DNA of 64,000 bases from Aplectana chamaeleonis. Its lineage: Eukaryota; Nematoda; Chromadorea; Rhabditida; Cosmocercidae. The translations under genes were made by a program, and so were the position numbers. The notes beneath the pieces were generated by a model. The model ran no database searches. It was not told the DNA's origin and saw only the letters and a list, made by a program, of their open reading frames with translations. This document shows positions 44,454 through 55,110 of the stretch, one piece after another (the stretch's first letter is position 1; each line of letters begins with the position of its first letter). The stretch lies in contig JAPDOI010000021.1 in assembly GCA_029168955.1 (NCBI GenBank), forward strand, positions 460,001 through 524,000, read 5' to 3'.

Positions 44454-44879
44454 TTAATGATGTACCGTTGTTCTCACTGTGTTCGAGCACTCTCCCCGGA
44501 ATGAGTTTTACGTTATACAGAGACTGGCAGAGACTCGCGTAGGTCCTTTCTGTATAATCCTCTGTTTGATTCCTTTTTGCCCTCATTACATCATTCTAGC
44601 CTTGTTCCGAGAAGCGCAGACGATTGTACAGTGTCGTTTTGCTAGGGTTGTAGATGTAATTTCATACCAAACTCGTCTTCCCCCCTTTTGCAGTCTTAAT
44701 AAGTAGACGTAACCATCTGTCGGTTTTGTAATTTTTTACAGAACATCCAATTGTTTGAAAGGAATCGCGCTGGGATTATCTACTTGAAATTAAAAAAAGA
44801 AAGGAAAGAGTGCTGACCCTTTTTGTTGTTTTTATGATGTTTGTTACTTTGTCAGGTCTCCTCCTCAGGACATTTTTGT
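44454..44879. other. Intergenic, no feature recognised
   Basis: AT-rich, with acceptor-like tracts (TTTTTTACAG at about 44738 plus strand) but no exon with an open continuation. Confidence 0.3.
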
Positions 44880-44988
44880 TTACTTGATTTCGACTTTAAA
44901 AACATCTTTCTGCTTGTCGCCGTAACTAACCACGATATAGTTGTTCGTATGTTGAGAGCAGCTCGAGGCCCAACAACAATTGCCGCTA
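44880..44988 (-). CDS. Candidate terminal exon, Cys-rich C-terminus
   Basis: On the minus strand, after the acceptor GTTCTCACAG (ending 44989), a 109-nt exon reads (phase 2 entry) SGNCCWASSCSQH followed by NNYIVVSYGDKQKDVFKVEI and a stop at 44880. Codon composition looks protein-like. An overlapping frame upstream (45001-45183) reads FPKNFLVVEAVAKVEAVKAV and ends in a stop at 45001. The two are not easily joined, since the gap would be a 31-nt intron, so the upstream exon is unresolved. Only the C-terminal exon is proposed. No homologue recognised. Confidence 0.28.
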
Positions 44989-45179
44989 CTGTGAGAACAA
45001 CTAGAACAACTTAACTTTAGCGACAGCTTTGACAGCCTCAACTTTAGCGACAGCTTCAACAACTAAGAAATTCTTCGGAAAAAGTAATGGCGAATACTGC
45101 TGCTTTGGTCGAGAAAACGGTTGTAGAGTATGATAATAGCATTTGAGGGAAGCCTCGTAGACTAAAAGTTTCTGGGAAC

Positions 45180-45446
45180 TCAAAAAGCGATTAAAGACTT
45201 TCTATTCTCTAGATGCCATTGGCTCGCTTTAGTCAGACAGCAACCCCGGGGTGACTGGAGAAGGTCATATTCTCTACGGACTGATCGCAGATTCATGAGG
45301 GCCGAATAGCCGTCAACGATAGGCTTCCTAGGTTGATGGTCGGCCGGATCAAGGGCACTACTGCACCTTCTGTATTTGGTAGCGGCAAACGTAACGGGCC
45401 GACAGCGGGCAACACTCCAAGCGGCAGATTTATTGCGGGCAACCAC
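45180..45446 (-). CDS. Hypothetical open frame, 88 codons
   Basis: A minus-strand frame in a locally GC-richer patch. It contains ARCRPVTFAATKYRRCSS, then RSVRREYDLLQSPRGCC. The plus strand has a 60-codon frame over the same stretch (45333-45515), so strand is uncertain. No domain and no splice-signal support. Possibly a gene fragment or chance. Confidence 0.15.
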   Translation of the reverse strand: MVARNKSAAWSVARCRPVTFAATKYRRCSSALDPADHQPRKPIVDGYSALMNLRSVRREYDLLQSPRGCCLTKASQWHLENRKSLIAF

Positions 45447-45741
45447 AAATTTCCTCTCTGGTGGTACGCACTATATTTAACCGAACGGAAGGATATCCGG
45501 ATTCTTGAGCGCTAGATTTATTTAGGATTTTCGGGATTATTCCTTCAAGTCCATAAGAAAATGTTCAAAAAAAAATTCGATTTTTACATTAATCCGAAAA
45601 AGAAGATTATTTGACCAGGCTAGAGCGCGAGGTGTGATACAAGTTTGATCCGACCCCCCCCCCCTAATCCCGTAATTTCCCCAGCCCCCAGCGGTGAGCA
45701 GGTAATGATTGATCACGACCAAGGGAGGGGGGAGGTCCTAA

Positions 45742-46639
45742 AGGCACAGTACACCCTAAGACATGAATTTCTTGATTTTTATTTGACTGTGTAGTAGATC
45801 CCACCTGAATAACACACGCCAAGTGCGAGATCTCAATTCCTTCAAAAAAGCGAGATATACGCGACTACCACAGTATAGTTGTACAATTTCGAAAAAAATG
45901 TCCAACGAACGAGAATCGAAATTTTTTCGTTCGAAATACTTTCGAACGAACGAATTCCGAAAAACGTTCGAAATTTCGGAGGTCGAACGAACGAAATTCG
46001 AAACTAATCGAACCTTCGATTTTTTTTTCGAAATTTGTCGAAAATTTTCGAAATTTTTTTTCCAAATTTGTTTGAAAGTATTCCGAACGAACGAATTTCG
46101 TAAAAAAATTCGAAAAATCGGATTTCGAACGAATGAAAAATGTTCAATTGTTTCAAAATGATTCGAACGAATTTTTCAATTTTCCTTCGAAACAATTTCG
46201 AACGAACGAAATTTGAAAAAATTTTCGAACGAACGAAAAAAATTTCGAAAAATCTTTCGAAAATTTCGTTCGTGTACAACTATACACCAGAGGCCCGACC
46301 TCCTTCGCTCACCACCACAGGCCCGGTCCTGATTTTCGATCTGAATAGCGGCTTGATGGATGGATGGATTGCAACGAGCCTCCGTTCTTCACCCCATTAC
46401 CGGGCTGTCTCCTTATCCTGGCTTGCACTCGTTTAACGATCACGAATTAAGAAAAAATACAGGCCTGAGACAACTCGTCCATTAATTTTTCACCCTTAAA
46501 ATATAGGCATGTTAAAGGAGCCATAACTCTGTTCATAGGGGGTCTTGGACGATTTCAGCGATACCACTGTGATCAGCGTGTGACCCTCTTCAAGAAAAGC
46601 ATGAAATCTGAAAAATTATTTTTTGGGTGTTCTGTGTCT
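45742..46639. mobile_element. TTAA MITE T1, copy c, interrupted
   Basis: Ends AGGCACAGTACACCC and GGGTGTTCTGTGTCT. The flanks are CTAA and TTAT, each one change from TTAA. It is collinear with copy a except for a 411-bp insertion at 45874-46284, within the ACCACAGGCCC segment. Without the insertion its length is 487 bp, matching copy a. Confidence 0.88.
45874..46284. mobile_element. 411-bp element of TTCGAAC words with 12-bp inverted ends, nested in T1
   Basis: The ends TATAGTTGTACA and TGTACAACTATA are exact inverses. The whole interior is built from TTCGAACGAACG / AAATTTTTCGAA-type words on both strands. The uninterrupted T1 sequence at the same place in copy a (ACCACCACAGGCCC) shows the insertion point. 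A family of its own; superfamily unknown. Confidence 0.82.
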
Positions 46640-47493
46640 TTATGCCCCGTGGGCACATGCTTGCAGTTTCGGGTACGTGAATTGTGGTGCACGCAAAGTG
46701 TGCACCAGATTTGGCTTTAGCTCGCCCATGCGCAACTCTGCGATTCCGGATAACTCCGTCCAAAGGGGTGTGGCTCTTGGTTTACCTTAGCAGACGCGGC
46801 CACATGTGGCTTCCCCGTCTACCTTGCTTACTAGGAAAACATAGTGTCAAGCACTTGGCAGGTGCTATAGAAGAGTTATCCGCTACATACCCATATGAAA
46901 CTCAGAATCCTCGAACGTGAATTTTGACCCCCTCTCCCCATGTATTTTGACATGTGGGAAATCTCAATTCCTCCAGACAGATGTTGAAAGAAAACAAGCC
47001 CCAAGCCCCCGCAGAGAGACCATGTGCCACGCCTCTTCAAACGGAAAGCTAAGGGCCACGCCCATGTTCAGGCGGTTGCTGTCCCACGAGGCAAAGGTGG
47101 GGTACGTGAAAATTGCCAAAAATTTTCCCTGAAAATTCAAAGACACAAATTGTTTGGAAACTTCACCTGAAAATTCATTTGAAATTGAAAATTCACGACA
47201 GTTTTTGAAAATATTTTTCACCCAGCGATACCTAGATTATTGGAAGTACGAGACAACGGTCTGCTCGACTCTGGCCACACCTCTCTGGACGAGCTTTGCA
47301 ATTAAGTATAGGCCAAACGCGCGAGCGATTTCAGGCAGAGTTATTGATTTTCCGTACTTCTGTGGTAAGCCCCAAGGGAAGATCCCAGATGACGTAAACT
47401 AGGCTTAAGACAGCTTCTCCGCAAAACTGTGACAATTAGAAATTTAGGCGAATTCTTAGAAGTTGCGGAAGGTATCGGAGCATTTTAGAGATA
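46640..47493. other. Intergenic, scattered repeat words
   Basis: 46644-46665 resembles the GCCCTGAGGGC part of the 16.0-kb tandem repeat. 46990-47160 includes CCACGCCTCTTC and CCACGCCCATG words. No gene called. Confidence 0.35.
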
Positions 47494-47767
47494 CTACACA
47501 TTATTATCGTAGCGAGATTTCCCTCCCCCTAGCAGAAAATCTGAAAAAAGAAACAACTCTTGGTGGGCAATGTGCCTTCAAATGGTTCTTACTATAATTG
47601 AGGAAATAATATTGTCAATATAGGTAATACATCGTGAAAATATATAAAATTTATCGGCCGATAATTCACTTACATGAAAACTTCTCCATAACGAGTGCAG
47701 GATACTGAGTAGGCATGCGGTCTGGAACAAAGTCCAAGTCGTCCGTGTTGCTCGGCTGCACCATGTT
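47494..47767 (-). CDS. Candidate two-exon gene, 45-aa protein
   Basis: Minus strand. Exon 1 is 47767-47674, after the acceptor CTTTTTTATAG; ATG follows 3 nt later, as in trans-spliced nematode messages. The donor is GTAAGTG. Exon 2 is 47540-47494, after the strong acceptor TTTCTTTTTTCAG, ending in TAG. The phase-1 junction (T + AT) keeps the frame. The peptide has an acidic N-terminal part (NTDDLDFVPDRMPTQYPALV), then EKFSYFLLGGGKSRYDNNV. The intron is 133 nt. No domain recognised, and further upstream exons are possible. Confidence 0.35.
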
Positions 47768-49060
47768 CTATAAAAAAGAAATAATTGAAATGTTGACCTC
47801 AAACCAAGAACAGAAAACGTTCCGCCTAGAAATTCAATGACTTTTGAATAGTTAGCCTAGTTGAAATCGTCAGATATGAAAGGAACGAAAGAGTTCTTGA
47901 ACATGAGTCCCAACTTCTTGAAAAACTTCAAAAAATCTATTTGAAACAATCAGTTCACATGTAGCATTGAGAGCGTAAAATACTCCTTTTTCTAGTTTTT
48001 GACCTAAAAACAATTGAAAATTTCAGGACAGAAACTAAGGAATATAAGAATAGATGCAAGGAAATTCAAGTATAAATGCGCGTGAAGTTAGCCGCGCCAT
48101 TTGTCTAGTTCTATTTCAATTATCATACTCTATGTATGTGAGCCTCACATAACGTCTTCACAATTTAGTATTCATAAGACTATGATAAAGACCACCCGCA
48201 AAGTTCACTCTTCTCCATGTGGTCTTCCTATGAAAGCTAACTGGAAGAAAATAATGCGCTCTCGAGTGTACACAACACAACTTATTTTTTTAGAAACTTA
48301 TTAGACAAATTGTGAAAGTCGCGAAATCGCTCTTTTTGCGACTTTTTTTGAAAAATATGAGTCCAATTCAAGTTTATTTCTATCATTGAAATTAAGCTTT
48401 TTTTTCAAATTTAGGACATTTCTAAATTTTTTCAATTTTTGGTTTTTGAAAAAATCTAATTCGTTATGAAACCTTCAATTTTTTGAATTAGAAAAATTTC
48501 TACATTATTTCATTTTTTTGGAAAATCTAAAATCATTTCAAATCCAAGAAAATTTGAATTTGATTCAGGTTTATTTCTTGTAACCAGCCACTAGAACTAT
48601 TTGACGGAGACTAAGCTTCGTCGGTGGTCTGTGTAATATTGGTGGCGACTAGAGTGCGACTTCTGATTAAATTAAACTTCTTGGGACTCTCAAAAAAGTC
48701 TGAAAAAGACACAAAAGACAAGAGAAGAGAAAAAGACTCAAGGAGTGGTTGATCAAGAAGTCGAGTACGCGAATGGAACCGAGTGCATTTCGAGTTTTCG
48801 AGAAGCGTCAGTTGTAAACAGGTCGAGACGTATCAAGACAACGACAAGTCTAGACAAGATATTGACACGATTTTAAAGCCATCGCAGCGAGGGAGGGAGT
48901 GCGAGTATGGAGCTTTGGGGGTGCGGGGGAACAAATCATACGTATCGATCAAGCATGATCAGACAGGTAATTGCAGGTACATATACATGTTTTATAACTT
49001 CGACAGTCATGTTTCAGAGTTAGGAGCCGATCGGGCTCCCGAAGCTCTATTCCGCTATTC
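47768..49060. other. AT-rich intergenic DNA
   Basis: 48330-48570 is strongly A/T-biased with TTTTTCAAAT-type words. Other parts have no recognised repeats and no supported exon. Confidence 0.35.
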
Positions 49061-49061
49061 G

Positions 49062-49790
49062 GAGGGGGGGGGGGCTACTGTGGTATCGTATTTGGCCACG
49101 CCCATTTAACCGTGCCGCCGCGCAATTAAAGGCAGTGGTCGCGATAAAAGATGCTTGTCTTCTTTTCCTCTCTAAACCCTTTTCTGGGTTCAAAGTAGTA
49201 GGACCTATAAGAAAAATCGCGAAAAAACCGCTGTTTCAGGCCAAATTTGAAGCCTAAACTTTTTTGTCATTTGATGGTGGACGAGCCCACTCCACATCAT
49301 CGGCATCGATGACCTCTTATATCAAGAACATCAGCTGGCTTGAAATTGAATTTCAGTCAATGAACCTTCGGAATTATGTACACATCTAGTCAAAAACATT
49401 GACTGAAGTGCTTTCTTTCATTGCTCAACTGTTTTTATTAGGTAAATTTGCAGTTATTTCTCCCTCTGAATGTCGATGTTTTTTGACTGCTCGGCATGAG
49501 GCGGCGATCTTTTTTTGCTGCGCCGTGCACGTGTGCACGAACTGGGATCTTTGGGCCTTAGAAACTCTTATTCTAGCCCGTTTTTCACCGCACAACCCTC
49601 CAAGTTTTTCAGCTGTTTTCGATCTGAGCCGATTTTTGTAGTTTTTTAGATTACGTTTTTCATCGCGACCACTGCCTTTAAAGCTCCTAACCTCTCTCCC
49701 CCCTCCAGAATCAGGAAAGTCGTCGCGCGGGAAAATGGGCGTGGCCACGCACGATACCACAGTCCCCCCCGCGATAGCACCCAAACTCTT
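49062..49790. repeat. Outer inverted repeat around the T4 MITE
   Basis: ACTGTGGTATCG and GGCCACGCCCATTT at about 49077-49107 recur inverted at about 49735-49763 (AAATGGGCGTGGCCACGC, then CGATACCACAGT). A T4 MITE has landed inside what may be an older short foldback. Confidence 0.7.
49130..49677. mobile_element. TTAA MITE T4 (548 bp)
   Basis: AGGCAGTGGTCGCGATAAAA at the left and CATCGCGACCACTGCCT at the right, with TTAA on both sides (49126-49129, 49678-49681). The interior is unrelated to T1-T3; it has CACGTGTGCACG and a GATGGTGGACGAGCC segment. Confidence 0.92.
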
Positions 49791-50039
49791 GCTCAGTTCA
49801 GCAAATTCAAGCCATTTAAATCACTTCATTAAAATCAAACCACTTTTCTCTGGTCAAATAGGGGATGGGAACGATACGGATTTCCCCAAACATGAATATT
49901 TCACAGGCCTACGTACAGAAACCGGATTCGCCCAGAAATAATAAAGAAAATTAAACATCAGAACAGAAGAAGGTTGAATAAAACAGGCTGACATCTTACG
50001 ACGCTGATCAATGGTGCATATCATCGATTTTTTTTTTGG

Positions 50040-50580
50040 TTTACTCCAGCAGCAAGGGGATCGCAAAGCCGAATTCGCTGCAGGACCCCTCTACCAACAT
50101 CAAGGGGCCAGAAGTCATGGAGGCAGCAGCGTTGCAAGTTCAAGGGAATATCAAGGGAATAGTAGAAACAACAGCATCAAGGGAGGTGAACTCTTCCTAT
50201 TGGCTGTTCCGAAAACAATATTAGCGAGTGGGATACCTCCCCGAATTCCGGAATCAGCAAGGGGGCTGAACTGTGACAGCAGCAAGGGAAGTGTGCTCAT
50301 TGAACCAATCACAGCGCAGAGTGGGTGGGGTTACGACATCATCGCGATGCCTCGTCTAGCGCTGCAAGAGCAAGGGAGTAGATGTCGAGCGGTGGTCATT
50401 CCGAATCAGCAAGGGAGTCTAATTCTCTAATGGACAGACACGCCCCCGACCAATCACGTGCGACCACACACCTAGCAGCAGTGCTCCCTTGATCGGCCTT
50501 GAGCCTGCATCGTAGAAAATAGGGCGGAGACTGGACTTTTGCTAGCCCCTTGCTAATATCAGTTTGCCTGAGTAGTTCCT
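50040..50580 (+). repeat. CAAGGG-rich block, copy 2
   Basis: AGCAAGGGRN, TCAAGGG and GCAAGGG words occur about a dozen times between 50051 and 50415. The reverse form CTCCCTTG / CCCCTTGC follows at 50480-50560. The setting is similar to 40430-40800. Confidence 0.62.
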
Positions 50581-50581
50581 C

Positions 50582-50971
50582 GTGAGAGACACCGCTGATA
50601 CGCATGCTGCACCGCCGCAGCCTGGGACAAGTGCATGTTCGCAGATCAATCGCCCGGTCCTCGCGAACTCCCGTGAAGCCGTGGCAGCCCAAGCGCCTGC
50701 TCAGCATCACCAAGATGCACCTCTGGACCAGAGACCGAGATCGCTAGACGATCACGGCCAACCGCTCGAAATACGTTTCGATCCTCATACACAGTCGTAC
50801 GAACAGTACAAGGAACTGCTGTGTAATATAGCGTGCTATGCGCCGAGCTCATCGCGAGATTCGTTAGGGGCTGAGCAGAGTTGGCGCGGCGCGGCGCGAT
50901 TGGGAATGCCGGCGCGGCGAGGCTTCCCAACCGCGCTGACAATCCACTCTGGCCGGCACGCGATGGGGTAG
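50582..50971 (+). CDS. Hypothetical open frame, possible exon
   Basis: A 129-codon frame with good codon-like composition up to about 50850, containing QPLEIRFDPHTQSYEQYKEL and LCNIACYA. Beyond that it enters the GC-rich palindrome and becomes low-complexity. No donor or domain was identified with confidence. It may be an exon or a fragment of a mobile-element protein. Confidence 0.2.
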   Translation: MRDTADTHAAPPQPGTSACSQINRPVLANSREAVAAQAPAQHHQDAPLDQRPRSLDDHGQPLEIRFDPHTQSYEQYKELLCNIACYAPSSSRDSLGAEQSWRGAARLGMPARRGFPTALTIHSGRHAMG

Positions 50972-51125
50972 GGGTCGAATAGAGTCTTGCCGCTGAAAGG
51001 AGCGGCGGAGGTAGAAGCGGCGCGGCGTGCCGCGCCGCCCAAGATTTCTCGACGCCGCCGATTTCCAACTGCTATGATCGGGCCGCGGCAAACTGGAGCG
51101 GCGACGCGCTTTTGCGTACTACGTA
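50872..51125. repeat. GC-rich palindromic island, copy 1
   Basis: GGCGCGGCGCGGCGCG, GAGCGGCGGAGGTAGAAGCG and GGCGTGCCGCGCCGCC words. It contains GAATAGAGTCTTGCCGC, whose inverse GCGGCGAGACTCTATTC lies in the second island at about 55039. Short TACGTACA-type sequence lies next to both islands. Confidence 0.6.
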
Positions 51126-51409
51126 CAGGGCTATGCACCTCCCATCTAAATATCTAATTGACTGGTTGTAATATTCAGATTCGCCAAGTTGGAGCTAGAC
51201 AATGTCACAGCGGCTTGAGTCATGTTCAGTGTCTCGCATAAGAAAAGAATATATATGATTTCAAGATAGACCAGTTGCCAAACAGAGCTGTTTCAAAACC
51301 TGAGGCTTCTCCCCCGAAAATGGATTTCGTGATCGATGTACAACTCTTCCGTTATCTTGTATTCATTTTTGTAGGATTATTATTGTAATATTTCACCTTA
51401 CGTATTCAC

Positions 51410-52130
51410 TAGACTTGGGGGCGAATCGAAAAATTATTTGAAAAAATATTCGAACTAATGGGATATTCTATATATTTGAAAGCCCCAATTTCTAATTTCC
51501 GAAAGGATCGATTTGTTCGGGATTTCGGACTTTTAGTTTTCTCGGGTATTCGGTTTATTCAGGGAAATAAATCATTTTTTTATCCAGTTATCGATTCTTT
51601 TGGAATTCTGCACTGATAGGTGTTTCGGATATTCGATTCATTCGGGATTTCAAATTAATTGGTTTTCCCAATATTTGCTTTTTTGACGAATCTGAATACT
51701 CAGTTTTCCGAATATTCGGACAAGTTTGGGTCAAGGCATTCGAATACTCTCTGTCACTGATAAAAAATTAGAGAATATTTGTTAATCATTCTGGAATAAT
51801 TCGAGGATTTTAATTTTCATCTGAATATGCGGACAAATCTTGCGATTATTCGAATCGAGTAGAGGATAAGTTTTTGAAAATTTTCATCAATTCCAAAAAA
51901 ACGGAGAGCCCTCATTCAATTATTATTTTTCAATAATTTATTCAACATTCTTAAAAATGCGTTATTCGACAAAATTCATTCAATCGGAAGTTTGGAAATG
52001 TCTCATTCAAATACATTTATTCATTCGGGGAATATATAATAAAAAGGATTTATTCAAAAAAACTCATTAGCCCGAGTTTTTTGCAGAAGTGGTCATGCGA
52101 ACTATTTATTTCTTCGGCGTATTCTAAAAA
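51410..52130. repeat. Degenerate ATTCGAAT-type AT-rich repeat
   Basis: Dozens of TATTCG, ATTCGGATATTCGA and CATTCGGG words on both strands. They resemble, but are looser than, the 45874-46284 element. A further fragment is at 52592-52605 (TATTCGAGTATTCG). No gene. Confidence 0.5.
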
Positions 52131-52170
52131 CATGGGGTGGCAGCAAACCTCACGAAATTGCCACTTAACA

Positions 52171-52452
52171 TTAATATCGAAGTGGCACTTGAGTGCAACT
52201 TCGGTTGTCAAAGGGTGATATGATGGACAGTAGATGGTGAGTTGATTTCAATGCTTCATTCAAAACTTCCCATTCACGCAAGACCGAACCATTCCCCGCG
52301 CGCTCCACAAAGGGGGGCAACGCCACTGCGCTATCCCGTCGACTGCCACTTGTCCCATGTGCATTACTAAGCATGTAGGTGGTTATGCAGCTACTTGCGT
52401 TGCTGAGTGCCCAGATGATGCGTAATAGAGCGTTAGGTTGAATAATTTCCAC
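52171..52452 (-). CDS. Hypothetical open frame, 93 codons
   Basis: A minus-strand frame, ATG near 52452, with NALLRIIWALSNASSCITTY and ALKSTHHLLSIISPF. It sits in a GC-balanced patch inside AT-rich DNA. No splice signals or domain recognised. It could be an exon or a retroelement scrap. Confidence 0.17.
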   Translation of the reverse strand: MEIIQPNALLRIIWALSNASSCITTYMLSNAHGTSGSRRDSAVALPPFVERAGNGSVLREWEVLNEALKSTHHLLSIISPFDNRSCTQVPLRY

Positions 52453-53082
52453 TTTCCGATTAATCCTAATATTTCCTCAGAGCCGAAATGTTTTCAGCTG
52501 TCCTTGGCATCAAACATTACGTGAGAGGCAAGGTTTCCATAACTGACGAAGGGTAGATTTCTGTCCTATCACTAACACTGCTATTACCATCTATTCGAGT
52601 ATTCGAATAAAAAACTCACTTAATTATCACCGGAATTTTCATGAGTGGACGGAATCCTGGTTTTTTTTTATCAAATAAGATAACCTTCCACTCGCCGTCA
52701 AATATGAGGTTCATATGAGGTGACATTCCATATTCACGGCTCTTGAGTAGAGGTGAATGGCTTATTGTTTTATTGTTCTTCTTCATATTTTGATTGCTAA
52801 ATATTTCTTGTTTCCATTTATTGAGGTTTTGTTCATCACAATTATTTTATATGGTTTTATAAGATCTCGATGTCGCTCGGGTATTTTACTTTGGATTTCG
52901 TTATTCTGACTCAAATTTATTTTTCTTCCTTTCTCTCCGGTAAAACTTATTTTCACTTCGTTATTGGTATCTTTTCTGAGAATGAGTATTCAATAAGATT
53001 TCAAACACACTTTCAAAAGATAATATTTTCAGAAAGCGAAAAACACCTGATTGCAGCTGTGTCTGCTCGATGTGATCATCTG

Positions 53083-53260
<178 letters not shown>

Positions 53261-53459
53261 CTTCTTGCATTATTGAGCTTATTTTTTTACCATGAACAAA
53301 AAACTTTTCGATACTCATTAATAAGAGTTTAATAGCCACGGGCGAGGTTGAACCTGCTCTGAGAGAAGCTGTTTTTCTATAAGTTTTTATTTTTTTGGTT
53401 TGCAGCTGCCGAAAGGAAATGTTTAACGAATGTTGATCCCAGCTTGCAGGACACCATCA

Positions 53460-53990
53460 AAAACCCTGGAATAAAAAAAGAGAAGCAAAAATCCATGGCT
53501 GTCAAACTCTAACAAATAATTATGAAAACATTTTAATGGAAAGAGATCGCCATATCGGTGCACGAAAGGAATAATAAAGATGAACATTACGGAGTAAATA
53601 CAGCTGCAGTCAGCGTTTTTTCTTCTGAAAACAATCAAAACTAAGCGGCGCATTCAAAATCCTGTGAAAAATCTCAAAAATGAATTCAAAAATACAAGGT
53701 GAAAAGGAGTTTCACCGAATAAAACAAACAATTTCCAAAACAGAAATTTAAAAATTGAAAGTAGAAATGCTTAAATGACATCAAATCGTTTGAAGACCAC
53801 CTGAAATGATTGCAGTGATGCAAGCCCAACAAATTAAAAAACTGAAACATTCAACAATTGAAATTTGAAATAGAAAATCAAATTGAAGAAGCCATTCCTC
53901 TCAAATTCTCCAAGGAAGGTCTGGGGGATGCTGAGGCAACTGCGGGGCATTTGATCGATTCCAAGCAATGCAATGGATTGCACTGTTATC
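53460..53990. repeat. Old dispersed repeat, copy 1
   Basis: Loosely similar, in the same order, to 55640-56110: ATCCATGGC, an AACATTTTAATG / AACGTTTTTCTT-type part, then CAGCTGCAGTCAG / AGCTGCATTCAG, then AAAATCCTGTG / AAAATCTTGTG, then AAATTGAA-rich sequence. Strongly diverged. Confidence 0.4.
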
Positions 53991-54134
53991 ACTGCCACAG
54001 CTGATAACATTCTATGAGGAGATAACAGACTGTTCCCTCGTCGCGCGCGGTATCATCCCTGCCGCTTCCCCCGTTCGTGGGCGTTCTTTCCGCGAGTCTC
54101 AATTCATACGCCTGGGTCGCGCCAGTCACCAACC

Positions 54135-54312
54135 ATGACTATGATCGCGGGGAAATTCTACTCGGGGAAGAATTTCGTGATGGCGATTTCGTCGGCCCTC
54201 CTAAACTACGCAGTGTTTCGTCCTTCTCTGACACTGCCTAAGAGGCTGATCTCACAACGACGTGACGGGAAGGGGAAGGCCACCCCGAAAGGGCCAAATA
54301 ATGTGAACGTGA
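54135..54312 (+). CDS. Candidate first exon, unknown protein
   Basis: ATG 54135 opens a frame with G/C-biased third codon positions, unlike the AT-rich surroundings. It reads MTMIAGKFYSGKNFVMAISS, then ALLNYAVFRPSLTLPKRLI. After GGGCCAAATAATGTGAAC a GTGAGC donor is available. Without splicing the frame runs to 54365. Upstream DNA is GC-rich (CGTCGCGCGCGG). No second exon was found downstream, so this is a fragment or an incomplete model. Confidence 0.28.
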
Positions 54313-54839
54313 GCTCGACCTCACATCACCATTTCGTGTGCAGGGTTCTTTTTTGGGTTTCCTAGACCTCGAAAACCCTCTCTACATCTAGCCTTTGAAA
54401 GCGTAAAGTGCCAGTTTAGTGACACTCTAAAGTGAATGTGAGGTTGAGGTTTCGAAAAGTTTGCTACCACCAATGGTGATCGGATCATTAATTCATTGGA
54501 AACCTAGCATCTAATGTCCATGTCTTGCACTCACTATTACTTATCGTGGCAACTCTACCTTTTCGAAAATTAGTTATTCATAGAAGACCTGCTTTCAGCT
54601 GAGAATAAGCTCCTCAAATGGAAATATAGAAAAACGTGGTTCAAAAGTTACGTGGGAGTTTTCGAAATCAAAGGTTAGAAAAAAATGAGTGCTCGAATTG
54701 GTGTTGAAATCTTTAAAACTCATCAAAAATCACGTTTAACCGGCCCAACACCTTACGAAAAGTGACCTTGATGTATGTACTTGCACAGCAAAAGGGACAT
54801 TCACCTCATAAACATATATGCGAGACCAATTAATCATGG

Positions 54840-55110
54840 AAAGCAGGCTCGACCGTCTGCTGTCGCCGCGCCACTTCGCCGCACCGCTCGGGGTTGTAAA
54901 GCGGCTCCGCCTCGCCATGCGGCAGCCGCCGGCGGCGGCCGCTGCCAGATTCTGCCCTGATCAGGTCTAATCGACCCGCCGCGCCGCCTCGCTGCACCGC
55001 GTGATCGATACGGCTGCACACAATGCTGCCGGGCCGCTGCGCGGCGAGACTCTATTCGGCCCCGTAGAGCGATTACGCCAAGTCACGTACATACGTACGT
55101 ACGTGAGTTG
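54840..55110. repeat. GC-rich island, copy 2
   Basis: CCGCCGGCGGCGGCCGC, GCCGGGCCGCTGCGCGGCG and CCGCCGCGCCGCC words, then TACATACGTACGTACGTG at 55088. It shares the inverted GAGACTCTATTC motif with the island at 50872. ATCGATACGGCTGC / CAATCGATACTGCTGC repeats at 55004 and 55130. Confidence 0.6.

Noticed and set aside
15413..45725. A single 30-kb hAT element from the orphan CAGGGTTCGGC end at 15413 to the similar end at about 45619
   Set aside because: Both are in the same (left-end) orientation, so they cannot be the two ends of one element.
46004..46436. Phe/Lys/Glu-rich frames on both strands
   Set aside because: Translation of TTCGAA-type simple words in the nested 411-bp element.
49399..49784. 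Open frames of 80 and 119 codons on opposite strands
   Set aside because: They cover the T4 MITE and its flanking inverted repeat; no domain.
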